From Aphidius gifuensis (taxonomy: Eukaryota; Arthropoda; Insecta; Hymenoptera; Braconidae): DNA of 64,000 nucleotides. The translations under genes were made by a program, and so were the position numbers. Each line of letters begins with the position of its first letter. Within the stretch, counting starts at the first letter, position 1. This document shows, piece by piece, positions 12,892 through 24,700 of this stretch. Under the pieces are notes generated by a model. It saw only the letters and a list, made by a program, of their open reading frames with translations, did not search any database and was not told the DNA's origin. The stretch spans positions 26,252,469 to 26,316,468 of the forward strand of contig NC_057790.1 in NCBI RefSeq assembly GCF_014905175.1. The letters run 5' to 3'.

Positions 12892-13345
12892 TTTCATATT
12901 AAATTTTATAAAAATTCATTTCATTAAAAGTTTTTAAAATAAAATTTAATTATTTATAAAATAATTAGATAAATTAATAATTGATTTAAATAAATAAAAA
13001 AAAATTCGCAGAAGTTAATTATCAATTAGCGACAAAAAAAAATTAACCACTAAAAAAATTTTCATTGTATATTTTTTAATAATTGATATTTATTTTTCGT
13101 AAAAAAAATAATGTAATTATTCGTTGTTAATTGTACTTTAATTTGTCATAAAAACAAATAAATAAAAAAAAAAAAAATAGTGATTGCAGGAAATTCGATC
13201 AAACAAAAATAAAAAAATAATTTGATACACCAAAAAAATGTGAAAACGGAAGTGATCCTTTTTCTCGGTTCAAAAGCCAACACCACAGTTTTTCCAATTT
13301 TTTTTAAATAATTTTTTTTTTATATTTTTATGATACACCAATTCA
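12892..13345 (+). repeat. 454-bp direct repeat, intergenic copy
   Basis: This is the partner of 8597-9049, in the same orientation and 4.3 kb away. The DNA on its two sides (about 12815-12888 and 13346-13425) is mutually similar, an AT-rich stretch with ATTATTATT and ATAAATTAAT. It may therefore have inserted into, or duplicated with, a local tandem repeat. Confidence 0.85.
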
Positions 13346-16300
13346 AAAAATATCCTTAATATTATTTGTCATTTTAATATCATTATTATTTTTTTAAATA
13401 ACAAATACATAAATTAATTTGAATAATAAAATATTTGAATAGATTTTCAATTGAGAAATATTTTTGTTATTAGGTGGAAGGTGATTTACCTTTTGGGCTT
13501 ATCATTTTTGAATATTGTCAATTTATTTACATAGAGGTAATCACCTTCATGCTATTTAATTGAATGTTGGGCCAATGACACTAGAAAGGATTTGTCAATC
13601 TTGGTCTATTATCGGTCGTAAACCTCGAAAATTAAATTAACTAGCAATTTCGTGGTTGTACTTTAACCTGACAATAATATTAATGTATAAATTGTTTTTA
13701 AAATTTGACTGTAAATTTCAAAATAGGGTATATTTTTTTCAGCAAAAAATAAAACTCAGCTAATGATGAAATTTTTCTTGGAAATAGCTGAGATTTCGCT
13801 CTATTTCCTTGAAAAATTTCAACAATTTCTACCGACGCATTTTATTGAGATGAATTTTCGAAAATCAATGACCAAAAAAAATAAATATTTATTCATAAAA
13901 TACGGTTTTAAAATGTTCAACAAATACAAATTTATTTATACATAATTTTTTTTTGATATAAAATATAGATGTTTACATTTTGATGAATAAATAAAGTTGG
14001 TAAATATTTTATAAATTGAAAGCTATTAAAATAAAGAGAAAAATAAATTTATATATTTTTTAAATTTATTTTTAAAAATTGAAATAAAAATTTATGATTG
14101 AATCTAGACCAACTATCAATTAAGTTTATTATATAGTATAAAGTTTATGAGTTGTTGCTTAAGATAGATAGTTTAAAATTAAATTATAAAGAAACTTGAG
14201 ATTCAGAGTAAGATAAATTTGTTGAGTACTTTGAAATAGAAATACTATCGATATGACATTTCTTGTTGCTTCGTTTAAACTAGTTAATTTAACTTTGATA
14301 AAGACTTTAATGTTACAAAAATATACAAGTCAAAGTCGCTATTGCATTTATATAAATAAATTTAATATTATTTTTTATTCTTTTCATATAATTTAATAAA
14401 GTAAAAGGATAAAAAACTTTTATTTATCTTAAATTTTGTTAAATAAATTTCTATAAAAAGGGTATTAATTTCGCTTTTTCATGGCAGAAAAAAAATATGA
14501 TTATATTATTTTGATGGAGTTTAGAAATAGATTAAAGTTTGAAGATATAAAATGAATTATTTTTAAATAAAGATGATGGATTACTTGATTATTTTATCAT
14601 TATCAAAAAAATGTGAATAAAAATATTCTGGTTGACAAATAAAGCTGAAGAAATAAAAGATTGGATTTGGAGATGATAAGCTATTGTAAAACGATTTTTA
14701 AATTATTATTATTTGACCTAAATAATTGTCTAAAATAATTTCAAATAAATAGATAAATAAAAAAAATAAATAAATATTTTAAATTCGTTTATTTCAATAG
14801 TTTTTTCTTATGTAATATTTTCAAATTTTCCATTTATATTGATGAAAAAGATTTTAAATTAAATTAAATAATTATTAGCAAAATTAATTTATAAATTAAA
14901 AATAAACAGCTTAAATATTTATTTAAAGAAAATGATATGAAAATAGTTATAAAATATAATTCAAATATTCAATTTAAATATTATATTGAAAAACGATTTC
15001 TATTTAAAAAAATTCTAAAAGCTTTTTTATAATTCATGTTAATTGTTCATTTTAATGAAAATTGTTTTTGAAATTTTGTTATTTATTTAACAATCTTATT
15101 TATCATAAAATAAAAAATTAAATTTTAATATTTTATCGTTCTTGATACCAAGTATTGATAAAACTACAAAATTTGATATAAATATTTGATATAAATACTT
15201 GATAAATTCTTACGCAAAATTTTAAAATTCTCAGAAAGAGAGATACTTTATAAACTTACAGTATTTTAATAACAACCCAGATTCACAATAAAAAAAAATC
15301 CAATGAGTTTTTAACATAAATTATAAATGGACGTAATTAAAATACTAAACTATTTTTTTTTTTTTATTTTAATTTATTTATAACAACAACAGTTAGAGAC
15401 TATTTTATTGAACGTATAAAAAAAAGTCATTGACATATAATCAGCCTTAAGCTGACAGTCAATCAAACTGCCAAATTCTACCTGACACACATTTTTATTT
15501 TTATATTTTTTATTTCCAACTTGTCTTTTAATTACTCCTTGATAAATGAAAAGGATTACCGATAATTGATTAATCAATTTTCTAGATATATGCTGCTCGG
15601 AAAAAAAAAAAAAAAAATTCCTCCAATTTTATCGACTTTTATGCTCGTTAACTCATATCCAAATTAATTAGAAATTTTTCATTTTCTAAAATTTCGATTT
15701 CACCTTCCAATTAATTTCCAAATAAACAAAAAAAAAAAAAAAAATTACTACCTGCAATTTTAATTTCGTTTAAAAATTATACAATAAGTTTCTATAAATT
15801 TTTTTTTTCATCATCAACAAACAATATATTTAAAAAAAAAAAAATATCCAACAAAAGAAAATACACAATGTAGATATAATTTATTATTCGAAACAAAGAT
15901 AATTTTATAGCCATCAGTAAAAAACAAAACAGCCATTATAACAATGTTCGGGAAATAAATAAAAATTCAAAAAATCCATGTGAAAAAAATAAAATAAAAA
16001 TTTCAAAGTATTGATCTAATATGGATTGTGGCCACGACTGTATAGCATATAAATAAATCAGGCTTTCAGGTATTGCATTGGGATTAGGTATATTGTAGCT
16101 GGATGGATGCTTCGATAGAGATATCCATCAAAGTCTTTTTGAAAAGTGTACCTATGATCTATTATATCTACTCTTCCATGTTGCACAATCTACAACCCTC
16201 ATCGTTCATAAATTCTATTTTTTATATCTATAAATAAATGTCAGAAAATATAAATATAAAATTCAAATAAATTAGCTAACAATATTTAATTGTTCAAATA

Positions 16301-17404
16301 TTTCATAAATTAAATATCTTAAGATAAATAAATAAATAGTTTATTTATTATGAAAAATGGAAAATGAAAATAAAAGCTTTCATCTTTTTTTTTTATTTGT
16401 GCTTGATTTCATGAATAATAAATAATAAATTATGTTGATTCGTCTTGGGTAAACTAGTGTCTTATATATTTTTTTTAAATTTATTTTTGCTTTATTTTTC
16501 GTCACATTTTTCATGATATCAAACAAACTTGCAACCACTTAACAACTAGCTTTACATCTCATACCTATCTTTACTATTCAACCAAGTTATTTGCTCATCC
16601 AAAATGTTACATTCTACTCGGTTTGCAGTTAAATTGGTAAAGTTTCAAGTTTTAACGTTTATACTATCACCACACTTTTGGTCTTCTCAACATTTTTTTT
16701 TTATTTTTTTTTAATTTTTTATATCTCTTGGGGAGCTTTTTCTGTCACTTGCGACTGACTTGGTTTATTTATTTTTTTTTTATCAACCAAAAGATTTAAA
16801 TAATTAAAAATAAATATATTTTTTTTTATACTAATTTAAATCCTTAATTAAAAATTAATTTATATTCTAAATTCTTTTAAATTTTATAAATGTATTTTTT
16901 ATTTTAAACTAAAAAATAGTAAATTACTTTTTTAAAAAAATAAATTATATTGAATTTTTTTTTTTTTTGTTAGAAGACATTTCAAAACCATAAAGAGGAT
17001 TTTTCAGTTCTTAGGAATATATTTTATAGAGAGCTTGAGAAAATAAAAATAAAAAAAAAATTGTCTATCTGGTAATGTGCCTCCAAGCATGCCAAATATA
17101 AAGTGAGAAAAAAAAAAAAAAAAAAATTTAGTAGAGTGAGATAAAATAGGCAAAAGGTCTTTAAAATCTCGACCGACCGGATATGCGAACTTGGAAAATG
17201 AGAACATTAGCATTTAGAGGAGTGCAATTTTCTCATTAGTTGTATGAGTGGCACTCCCATAGAATTAAGTTGACGCTCAGTAGCAATAATCGTTTTTTTT
17301 TTTTTTTTTTAAATAATTTTCATCACAATTTAAATAAAAAAAAAATTTTTTAAATCATAAGAATGATATTTTTTTATTCACCAAATAAATTAAAAATATA
17401 AAAA
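13346..17404. other. AT-rich intergenic DNA, no gene recognised
   Basis: A short inverted repeat (GAAGGTGAT at 13480 and ATCACCTTC at about 13541) flanks ~45 bases. The segment at 16020-16200 is less AT-biased but has no recognisable coding or RNA feature. Open frames at 13763-13945 and 15374-15577 look fortuitous. Confidence 0.45.
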
Positions 17405-17665
17405 AATTCTGGGATGTCTGGGACAAATATTTTCAAGCATAGAACCAGGAAAGAGGCTATCCTTACTCGTTCTTTGCAAGGAGATATTTGTTCCATGAAT
17501 CACAACCAGAAACCAGGATGAAAGAGCACATCGAATTTGCCATTATTTGAAATTTTTCAGTTTACTTTAAAAAAAGCTTGTAACGGATTTACTCGAAGGA
17601 GATTCGATTCTACGACTACAGGCACAGTATGACGATGCCTTGACTCACTCAACCACAAGCCTGCT
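17405..17665 (-). repeat. Decayed copy of the tRNA-like/hairpin repeat family
   Basis: The hairpin arms (about 17415-17450 and 17467-17502) still match the family motifs, for example GACAAATAT, AGCATAGAAC, GTTCTTTGC and ATATTTGTTCC. On the minus strand a box A-like TGGTTGAGTGAGTCA is at 17641-17655 and a box B-like GAATCGAATC at 17601-17610. It is the most diverged copy and lies outside the immunoglobulin gene, downstream of its 3' end. Confidence 0.6.
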
Positions 17666-20600
17666 TCATAATTACTTAATATTATTTATTAATAAAAATT
17701 TAATCAGAATTTTTTTTTAATAAATAAAAAAATAATTTAATGATTTTTCGAATTTAATTTATTGCTTGTCAATTAAAGCTGCTATTAAAAAAACAAATGA
17801 TGATTTATAATTTAAAATTAATAAATTGATTAAATAATATAAAATTATTATTAAAAAAATTTAAATAATAATTATTTTACTAGTATTTTGCTTTGAAAGA
17901 ATTTAATATATATAATTTTTTTTTTGTTAAAACGAACTTAGTTTTTCATTATTATATTTGTTAATAATACTATAGCTACAGGTGCGTTTAATTATGAAAT
18001 AATTAAATGAAGAGCTGTTCCCCGTGGCACAGTTTGTAGACTAAGCCTCCAAGATGAAGAGTTTTCGTGTAGATAGGAAGAGAATTATAGCCTCAGTGGG
18101 AGGTTTTGTAGGTGGTCTGATGGTGGTTTAAGCTCCATCGTTGTGCCTTACAACTCCGTAATTTTTAGCCTTAGGAAAATAAAAAACAAAAAATAGATAA
18201 TGAAAAAAAAAAATAGAAAAAAATACTCGAGAGTAATTTACTAGTGCACGTTATTCGATTTTTCTTTACCCTTTCTATATATATATTTAAAAAAAGAAAA
18301 AGATTGGACTTTGTTTTCTGAGCTTCCTTGTTAATTGCCAACGATTAAACTTGATTTGTATCGAGGAATTAAATACATCACCATTGTGAAGTTTATACTT
18401 TTTGGATTTTAAATTATTTTACAAATTGCTATTGTTATTTATTACATTACTAAGTGTACCTACCTGTTTTTTATTTAATTTTATTTTTTTTTTCTATCGA
18501 TAATTGAAATTAAAAAATTTTTTTCTTTGTAAAATTAATATTTGCATTTTTCAGAAGAATAATTTATGTTTGTGTAAATGAAAAATAAAATAAATTAATT
18601 AATGTGTATTCAATAAATTTTATAACTTTTTTTTTTGTAAATTTATTTATGTTCATCGTAAATAAATTAATGTTGTTATATTTTTTTTTAAATTTAATAT
18701 ATTGAGTATCGATTTTCATGGCTTTAGTATTTGAAAAAAAAATTATATTATTTTATTTAAACAAATGATAATAAATTAAATAATAAATTAAAAATATTTT
18801 CATTTTTTCTTGAATATTTAATTTTATCTATTTATTTATTTATATAATCAATTTTAAAATTGATAATTGAAAATATATTTTTCAAGAAAATAGACATAGA
18901 TAATCAATTCCATAATTTTTTTGTAATTTCTTTTTCAAATATTTAAATAATTTTTTCATTATTATATTAGTAAAAAATAAATATCAATTTTAAATAAATA
19001 AATTTTAAACAAAGCTAAAATAAAAACAAAAAATCATATAAATTTAAAATAAATTAATTTTTCGTTATTTCCATTTTTAATTTTATTTATTTATTTATTT
19101 TTCTGTACACGTTTATTTAAATGAATTGAATTATTTACATCACTCATGCTGATAATCACCTCCACTTTTTTTATTTACTTTTAAATTTACTTTTCCTTGT
19201 ATATCTATCAAATTTAATTATAATTTTTTTAAATTTATTTTGATTCAATATACGTATTCAATTTTCCTTCAATTTTTTTTTCCATTATTATTTCTTGTTA
19301 ATCATAGAAATATCCAAGTGATAAAAATAACACCGGCACGAGTCATATCCACAAAATAGTTGTCAACAATGTTTACTTGTGGTGAAGAAGTCTCTCAAGG
19401 AAATGAAACCCTTTTTTCTTTTCATAACGAAATACGTTTCATTACTGAAATTGACTCGTGTATCGAGCTTTCAATGAATTGAAAAGAAACAACCCCTTTT
19501 TTTTTTTATTCTCCCATTTCAGCAATATCCTTCATTTTAAATCTTATTGTTTATTTTTTTAGCTTTTATTTATTGTTTTTTTTTTTAACCAATTTCTTTT
19601 CATGTTATATCAAATTTACCGTCATGATACTTTTTTTTTCTTTTTTTATTTTTTATATTCTTTTCCATTTTAACAATAAGCTCGATTTCCGACTTTTACA
19701 ATACACATTGTCTTTTACAAATATTTTATTTATTTATTCATACTTTTTATTTCAATTTATTTATAATATTTAAAACATATTTTTTTTTTGTGCTTAAATC
19801 TTCATTTTACAATTATATCCCAGCTCAATTTATTATTAATAATATATATTGTTAATTAATGTCGTACATTATTTTGGCTGACGTTAAACATCGTGTGATT
19901 AATTAATTCGTTATCAACATTGTAGTTTTAAACTACAATATTTCTACTACATCTAATTTAACTATTTTTTTTTCAACTTAATCAATTGTTAATTAACTCT
20001 AATAATTATAGACATAACATTCATCATTTCGTTTCATTTATCATCTCACAAATTGACTTTAAATTATTTTAAAATTTTTTTTTAAAGAATCAAGTTGTTT
20101 TTTATTTTTTAAACTATCATTTAAAAATTTTCCATCAACTTTATTTAATTCTTATACAACGGAAGTATATTTGACATTTTAATATTTTTTTTTTTTCATT
20201 AATTATCATTATTATCAACGCGTTGCGTAACAAATCAATAATAATATTCATCACGATTATATTCAAAATACAAATTAATACGCTTAATTATAATTTATTT
20301 ATATAATAATAATAATAATAATAATAATTTTATAATTTATATACACATTTAAAGGATACTTTGAAAATACGAAATTAAAAAAAAAAAATTACGTAAACAT
20401 CTAATGAATTCTTCGGAGTAAAAAAATTTATAAAAAAGAAAAAAAAAAATTGATTTATTACTTATTTTATAATAGAGTTAAATGAACCAATTAATTTAGA
20501 GAAAATGAATAGATAGAAAAAAAAATAGGCAAAGAGAACTTATTGCTAAATAAATGTTTATAAAAATATATCAACAAATCATTAGTATATATCTCTAACA

Positions 20601-21523
20601 GTGTTTACCGACTAATTATCACTCGGTAATGTACATCTATATTTTTTTTTTTTTTTTCATATTTATTTTGTATAATTATAATAATAATATATATGCTCAT
20701 ACATATACATCAACTATATACACACATGTGAAAATTCATGAGACGTCCAATTTATATCAACAATATTAATTTTAAATTTTAAATTCACTAAAATTCGATA
20801 AAAACAATTTTCCATATTTATTGTACTTGATTAAAATTTTTTTTTTATATATTTAAAATTTGCTCCAATTATTTTTGTATATATAAATCAGCATGAGATT
20901 ATTTTAATTCATTTATATCGAGAGGAAAAAGTGCATCAAGAATTTTTTATTTTTATATAATTATTTTTTTTTGGCATTTAAATGTTTGGTCAATTCACTG
21001 TAAAATATTTAACATTTAATTTTAACCATGTATATTGTTTAATAATTCACAATTTATATACTGTGTTAATTTTTTAAATTATTTTTTTCACATTTGAATT
21101 ATTTATTATATCAATTATTAATTTATCTATACAATTATTTACAACAAATGGCATTGTTATTGTAATATAAATTCAAGCAATATTAATTTTTTTTTAATTT
21201 TATTTTCATCGATAGTTTTTTAGGTTTTTAAATGTTTATTTATATTTTATTATGTTTTTTTTTATTTATTATTTAAGGCCGGTAAAATGGATTTATTTAT
21301 TTTTTTTTTTTTTAATTTAAAGATTTATTTATTTATCTATTTTTAAATGTTATATATGAATTTTTTTTATGCAGAAAAAATTAGATTTTCTTTGACTAGA
21401 ATTTTTTTGTTTTTTAGATAAATTTTCGGTTTATTTTTTCTGTGAATATTGGCCAAAAACAATGTTTAATTTGATTTGAAATTTACATATACAAAACGCT
21501 TTATTATGAATGAAAAAAAAAAA
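17666..21523. other. AT-rich intergenic DNA downstream of the immunoglobulin gene
   Basis: This holds the presumed 3' UTR of the minus-strand immunoglobulin gene, many long T runs, and an ATA/TAA microsatellite at about 20306-20328. A less AT-biased patch at 18010-18170 looks like an old repeat of unknown type. No gene is supported. Confidence 0.45.
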
Positions 21524-21772
21524 TTAAATTAACGACATTGATTTGATAAAAAATTTGATGAAAATTGAAGAGAAAATTAGTAGATATAAAATAGTGTTTG
21601 TGGTTATTGTATTTGCACGATTGAAACTAGATGCACGTGTTATATTAACCATTATTGATGCATCAGCAATACCAGCTGGTGAACGCACAATCAACAACCA
21701 TTCCCCAGAGTGTGATGATTTAACAGCATCAATACGAAGTGTTGCTCGAAAACACGTCTCAGCTCCACCACT
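21524..21772 (-). CDS. Last exon of the immunoglobulin gene
   Basis: It follows a TTTTCAG acceptor and encodes SGGAETCFRATLRIDAV, a GEWLL strand, and then the hydrophobic C-terminus and stop. The 82 codons complete the second Ig domain. Confidence 0.8.
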   Translation of the reverse strand, partial: SGGAETCFRATLRIDAVKSSHSGEWLLIVRSPAGIADASIMVNITRASSFNRANTITTNTILYLLIFSSIFIKFFIKSMSLI

Positions 21773-24700
21773 CTGAAAAGGAATCATGGAAATATTTATT
21801 AAACAATAGTTATAAAATTATAATATTAAAAATAATTAATTGTTTATAATTTTTCTTTATATATACTTTTTTTTTCAATGAAAAGTTTTCACTTTGAAAG
21901 TGGGACAAGTCACTTAAAGACTATGTAAAATTTCACTTCAAATTGAAAGCTTGACAAGTGACTTAATGACTTTGTAAAATTTAATTTTTTAGTCTAAATA
22001 AAAGAAAGTAAAAAACTTTGACTCAAAACCTCTTGAGAGGGCTAATATCTACCTCCGTGAATTTTTTTAGAATTTTTTAATGAGCCGTTTTGAAAAAAAA
22101 AGAGTTTAGCGATCTCAAATGCTGAGGTTTTCGTGCGTATCTCACGTTAATATTGACCCGTGATGGCATTTTTTAAAATCTCATTAAATATATCGCAGTT
22201 TTATCAAAACGACAAGTGGAAAAAATCTAAAAAAATTCACGGGGGTAGATATTAGTCCTCTTAAGAGGTCTTGAGTCTAATTTTCACAAAATTCTATAGT
22301 CTTTTAAATTTTTTTCATTGAATTTTTCAAAAAATGCCATCACGGGTCACGAATTAACGTGAGATACATTGAAACCTCATCTTTTGAGATCGCCAAACTG
22401 GCTAGTAATACGTATATGGAATAAGACTCATTAATTAATTAAACTACTTATCAAAAATTCAGTTTTACTAATTTGTTTAATAATTTTTAATAATTTAATT
22501 TGTTAAATTACCAAATTAATAATTATTTATTATCAATTAATTTTTTTTTGAAATTTTTCAGCATTGCAGATATGAAAACTCGCAAATAAATAAATAAATA
22601 AATATTAAAATCTAAAAATATGCATATATAAATTATTAATAACTACATGCATCTACAGAATAATAAAAAAAAAAAAAAAAATACAACCCTTTATTGAAGT
22701 TTGGAGAATAAAATCAAGTGACACTCAAAGCAAGAAAAAAATAAATAATAAATATAAATTGTTGATGGGGAATAATTTTTAGAACTTGAATAGTCACGTC
22801 TCACAAACCCTTGCTATCATCCCCTAAATATATATATGTATATTATCTATTTTATATATACGATCAGATGGCCAACACGATGCGACGATAAATACCACCA
22901 GTCGACCCCTAGAAACCGCATCGTATTGTACGAGATTTTCGTTTCGTCACGTACGAAATTTTTACTAACGGCATTGAATCTACAACTTTGCATATCCCGA
23001 CAAACATTTATTTTATTTTTTTTTTTTTTTAACCTTTGTAGATTTTCATTGTAATAAAAAGATATCAAATTAATTTTTTAAAAATAATAATAATATCTGC
23101 ATTAACCAGGTATCTGCACTTTGAGAAAAAAAAAATATTTTTTCTTTGAATTTACACGCTGCTTTGAGGAAAAAAAAAAATTATAAATATTTTTTTTTTT
23201 TTTTTTTTTTGTACTTAAAACAATAGTCTTTGTCACTTTTGACTTTACATTTTCTTTGATAATATATAATTTATACTCTGATGAACAAATCCATCAACAT
23301 TAATATTTTTTTTCTTTTAAAATTTCTAAGAAAAAAAAAATTTCGAATTTCAATTTTATCAACATTAGAAATATCCTCTTTACTTTTTCTATTAAAATTA
23401 ATTTTAAATTGAAAAATTACATTATAAAATTCAATTAATTATTTATTATCTATTTATAAAGAAATAATTTAATTATTTTTTTTTCAAATCAGCACAACGG
23501 GATTTCCTGAAACTAAAAGTGTCCTTGAAAATAAAAATAATAAAGTAAATTATTTTTTTATAGCAAATAGTCTTTGACTATTTCATTAGTTTTTTTTTTT
23601 TAATCAAATAGATTTTCCTTTAATTTAAATTAAGAACAATTTATCATAATTAATATAATGTCAAATTTTCGTTTGGATTTTTTATTTTGTGACATCCTGT
23701 GGCGTCACTTGTTTTCTCTAAAAAAAAAAAACAAAACATCGTTTTTTACCATCAACATCAACATATGTTTGAGCTAATTTCAACAACATTATCAGGTAAA
23801 TTAACTATCAATAATTAAAAACAATAAAATGACAATCAAATAAAAACCAGTGTTTCGATTTTTTTTTTTCTATAAAATAATTATTTTAATTGAGAATTAA
23901 TTCGTAATAATTTTGAGAGTATTTTAGTGAGGTTATGTATGATTAAATTGATATTAATTAATTAATTAATTTTTAGATAAATAATGCGTTGTACATCTTG
24001 GTCAAAATCATCATCAAATAAATTGTCTATCCAAAGAAATTCATCAGACATGATAAGATCAAAAAAGCCAGAAACATATACAACCCAGTCACAACCAATG
24101 TGCCAGGAAGATGAATTATTTATAAAAAATTACATTGTTAATACATTAAATATATATCATGGATTTTCTGCTATTAAAATGAGAAAATTGATTTATCAAT
24201 TGGCCAACAAATATGGTAAAATTTGTCCAGAATCTTGGCACGATAAAAAACAAGCAAATGAAGATTGGTACAAGTCATTTCTATCAAGACATTTACCATT
24301 ATTTCCACTCAAAGAATTTACCAACACAGTGTCTAATATAAAAAGCAATAACTCAAAGAATTTATATATATTTTATGATAGTTTAAAGAAATTATTTGTT
24401 AAATATTCTCTTTCACCACAGGACATTTGGAATGTAAATGATATGAATATCACAACTGTTGATGCACCAACTCGTATTGTAGATAAAAAAGATGATATAT
24501 CACTTGAAATTCTCAGTGGTAATTGTAGCTTGGTGACAGTGACAATAGCTATAAATGCTCAGGGTGGATTTACACCACCTTTCTTCATTTTTCCAAGTAA
24601 TAATTTCGAAAATTTTATGCTGAATGATGCACCAATTGGATCAAGTGGTACATCAAATAAAACTGGTCAAATGAAAAGCTCGGAATTTGTTGATTATTTA

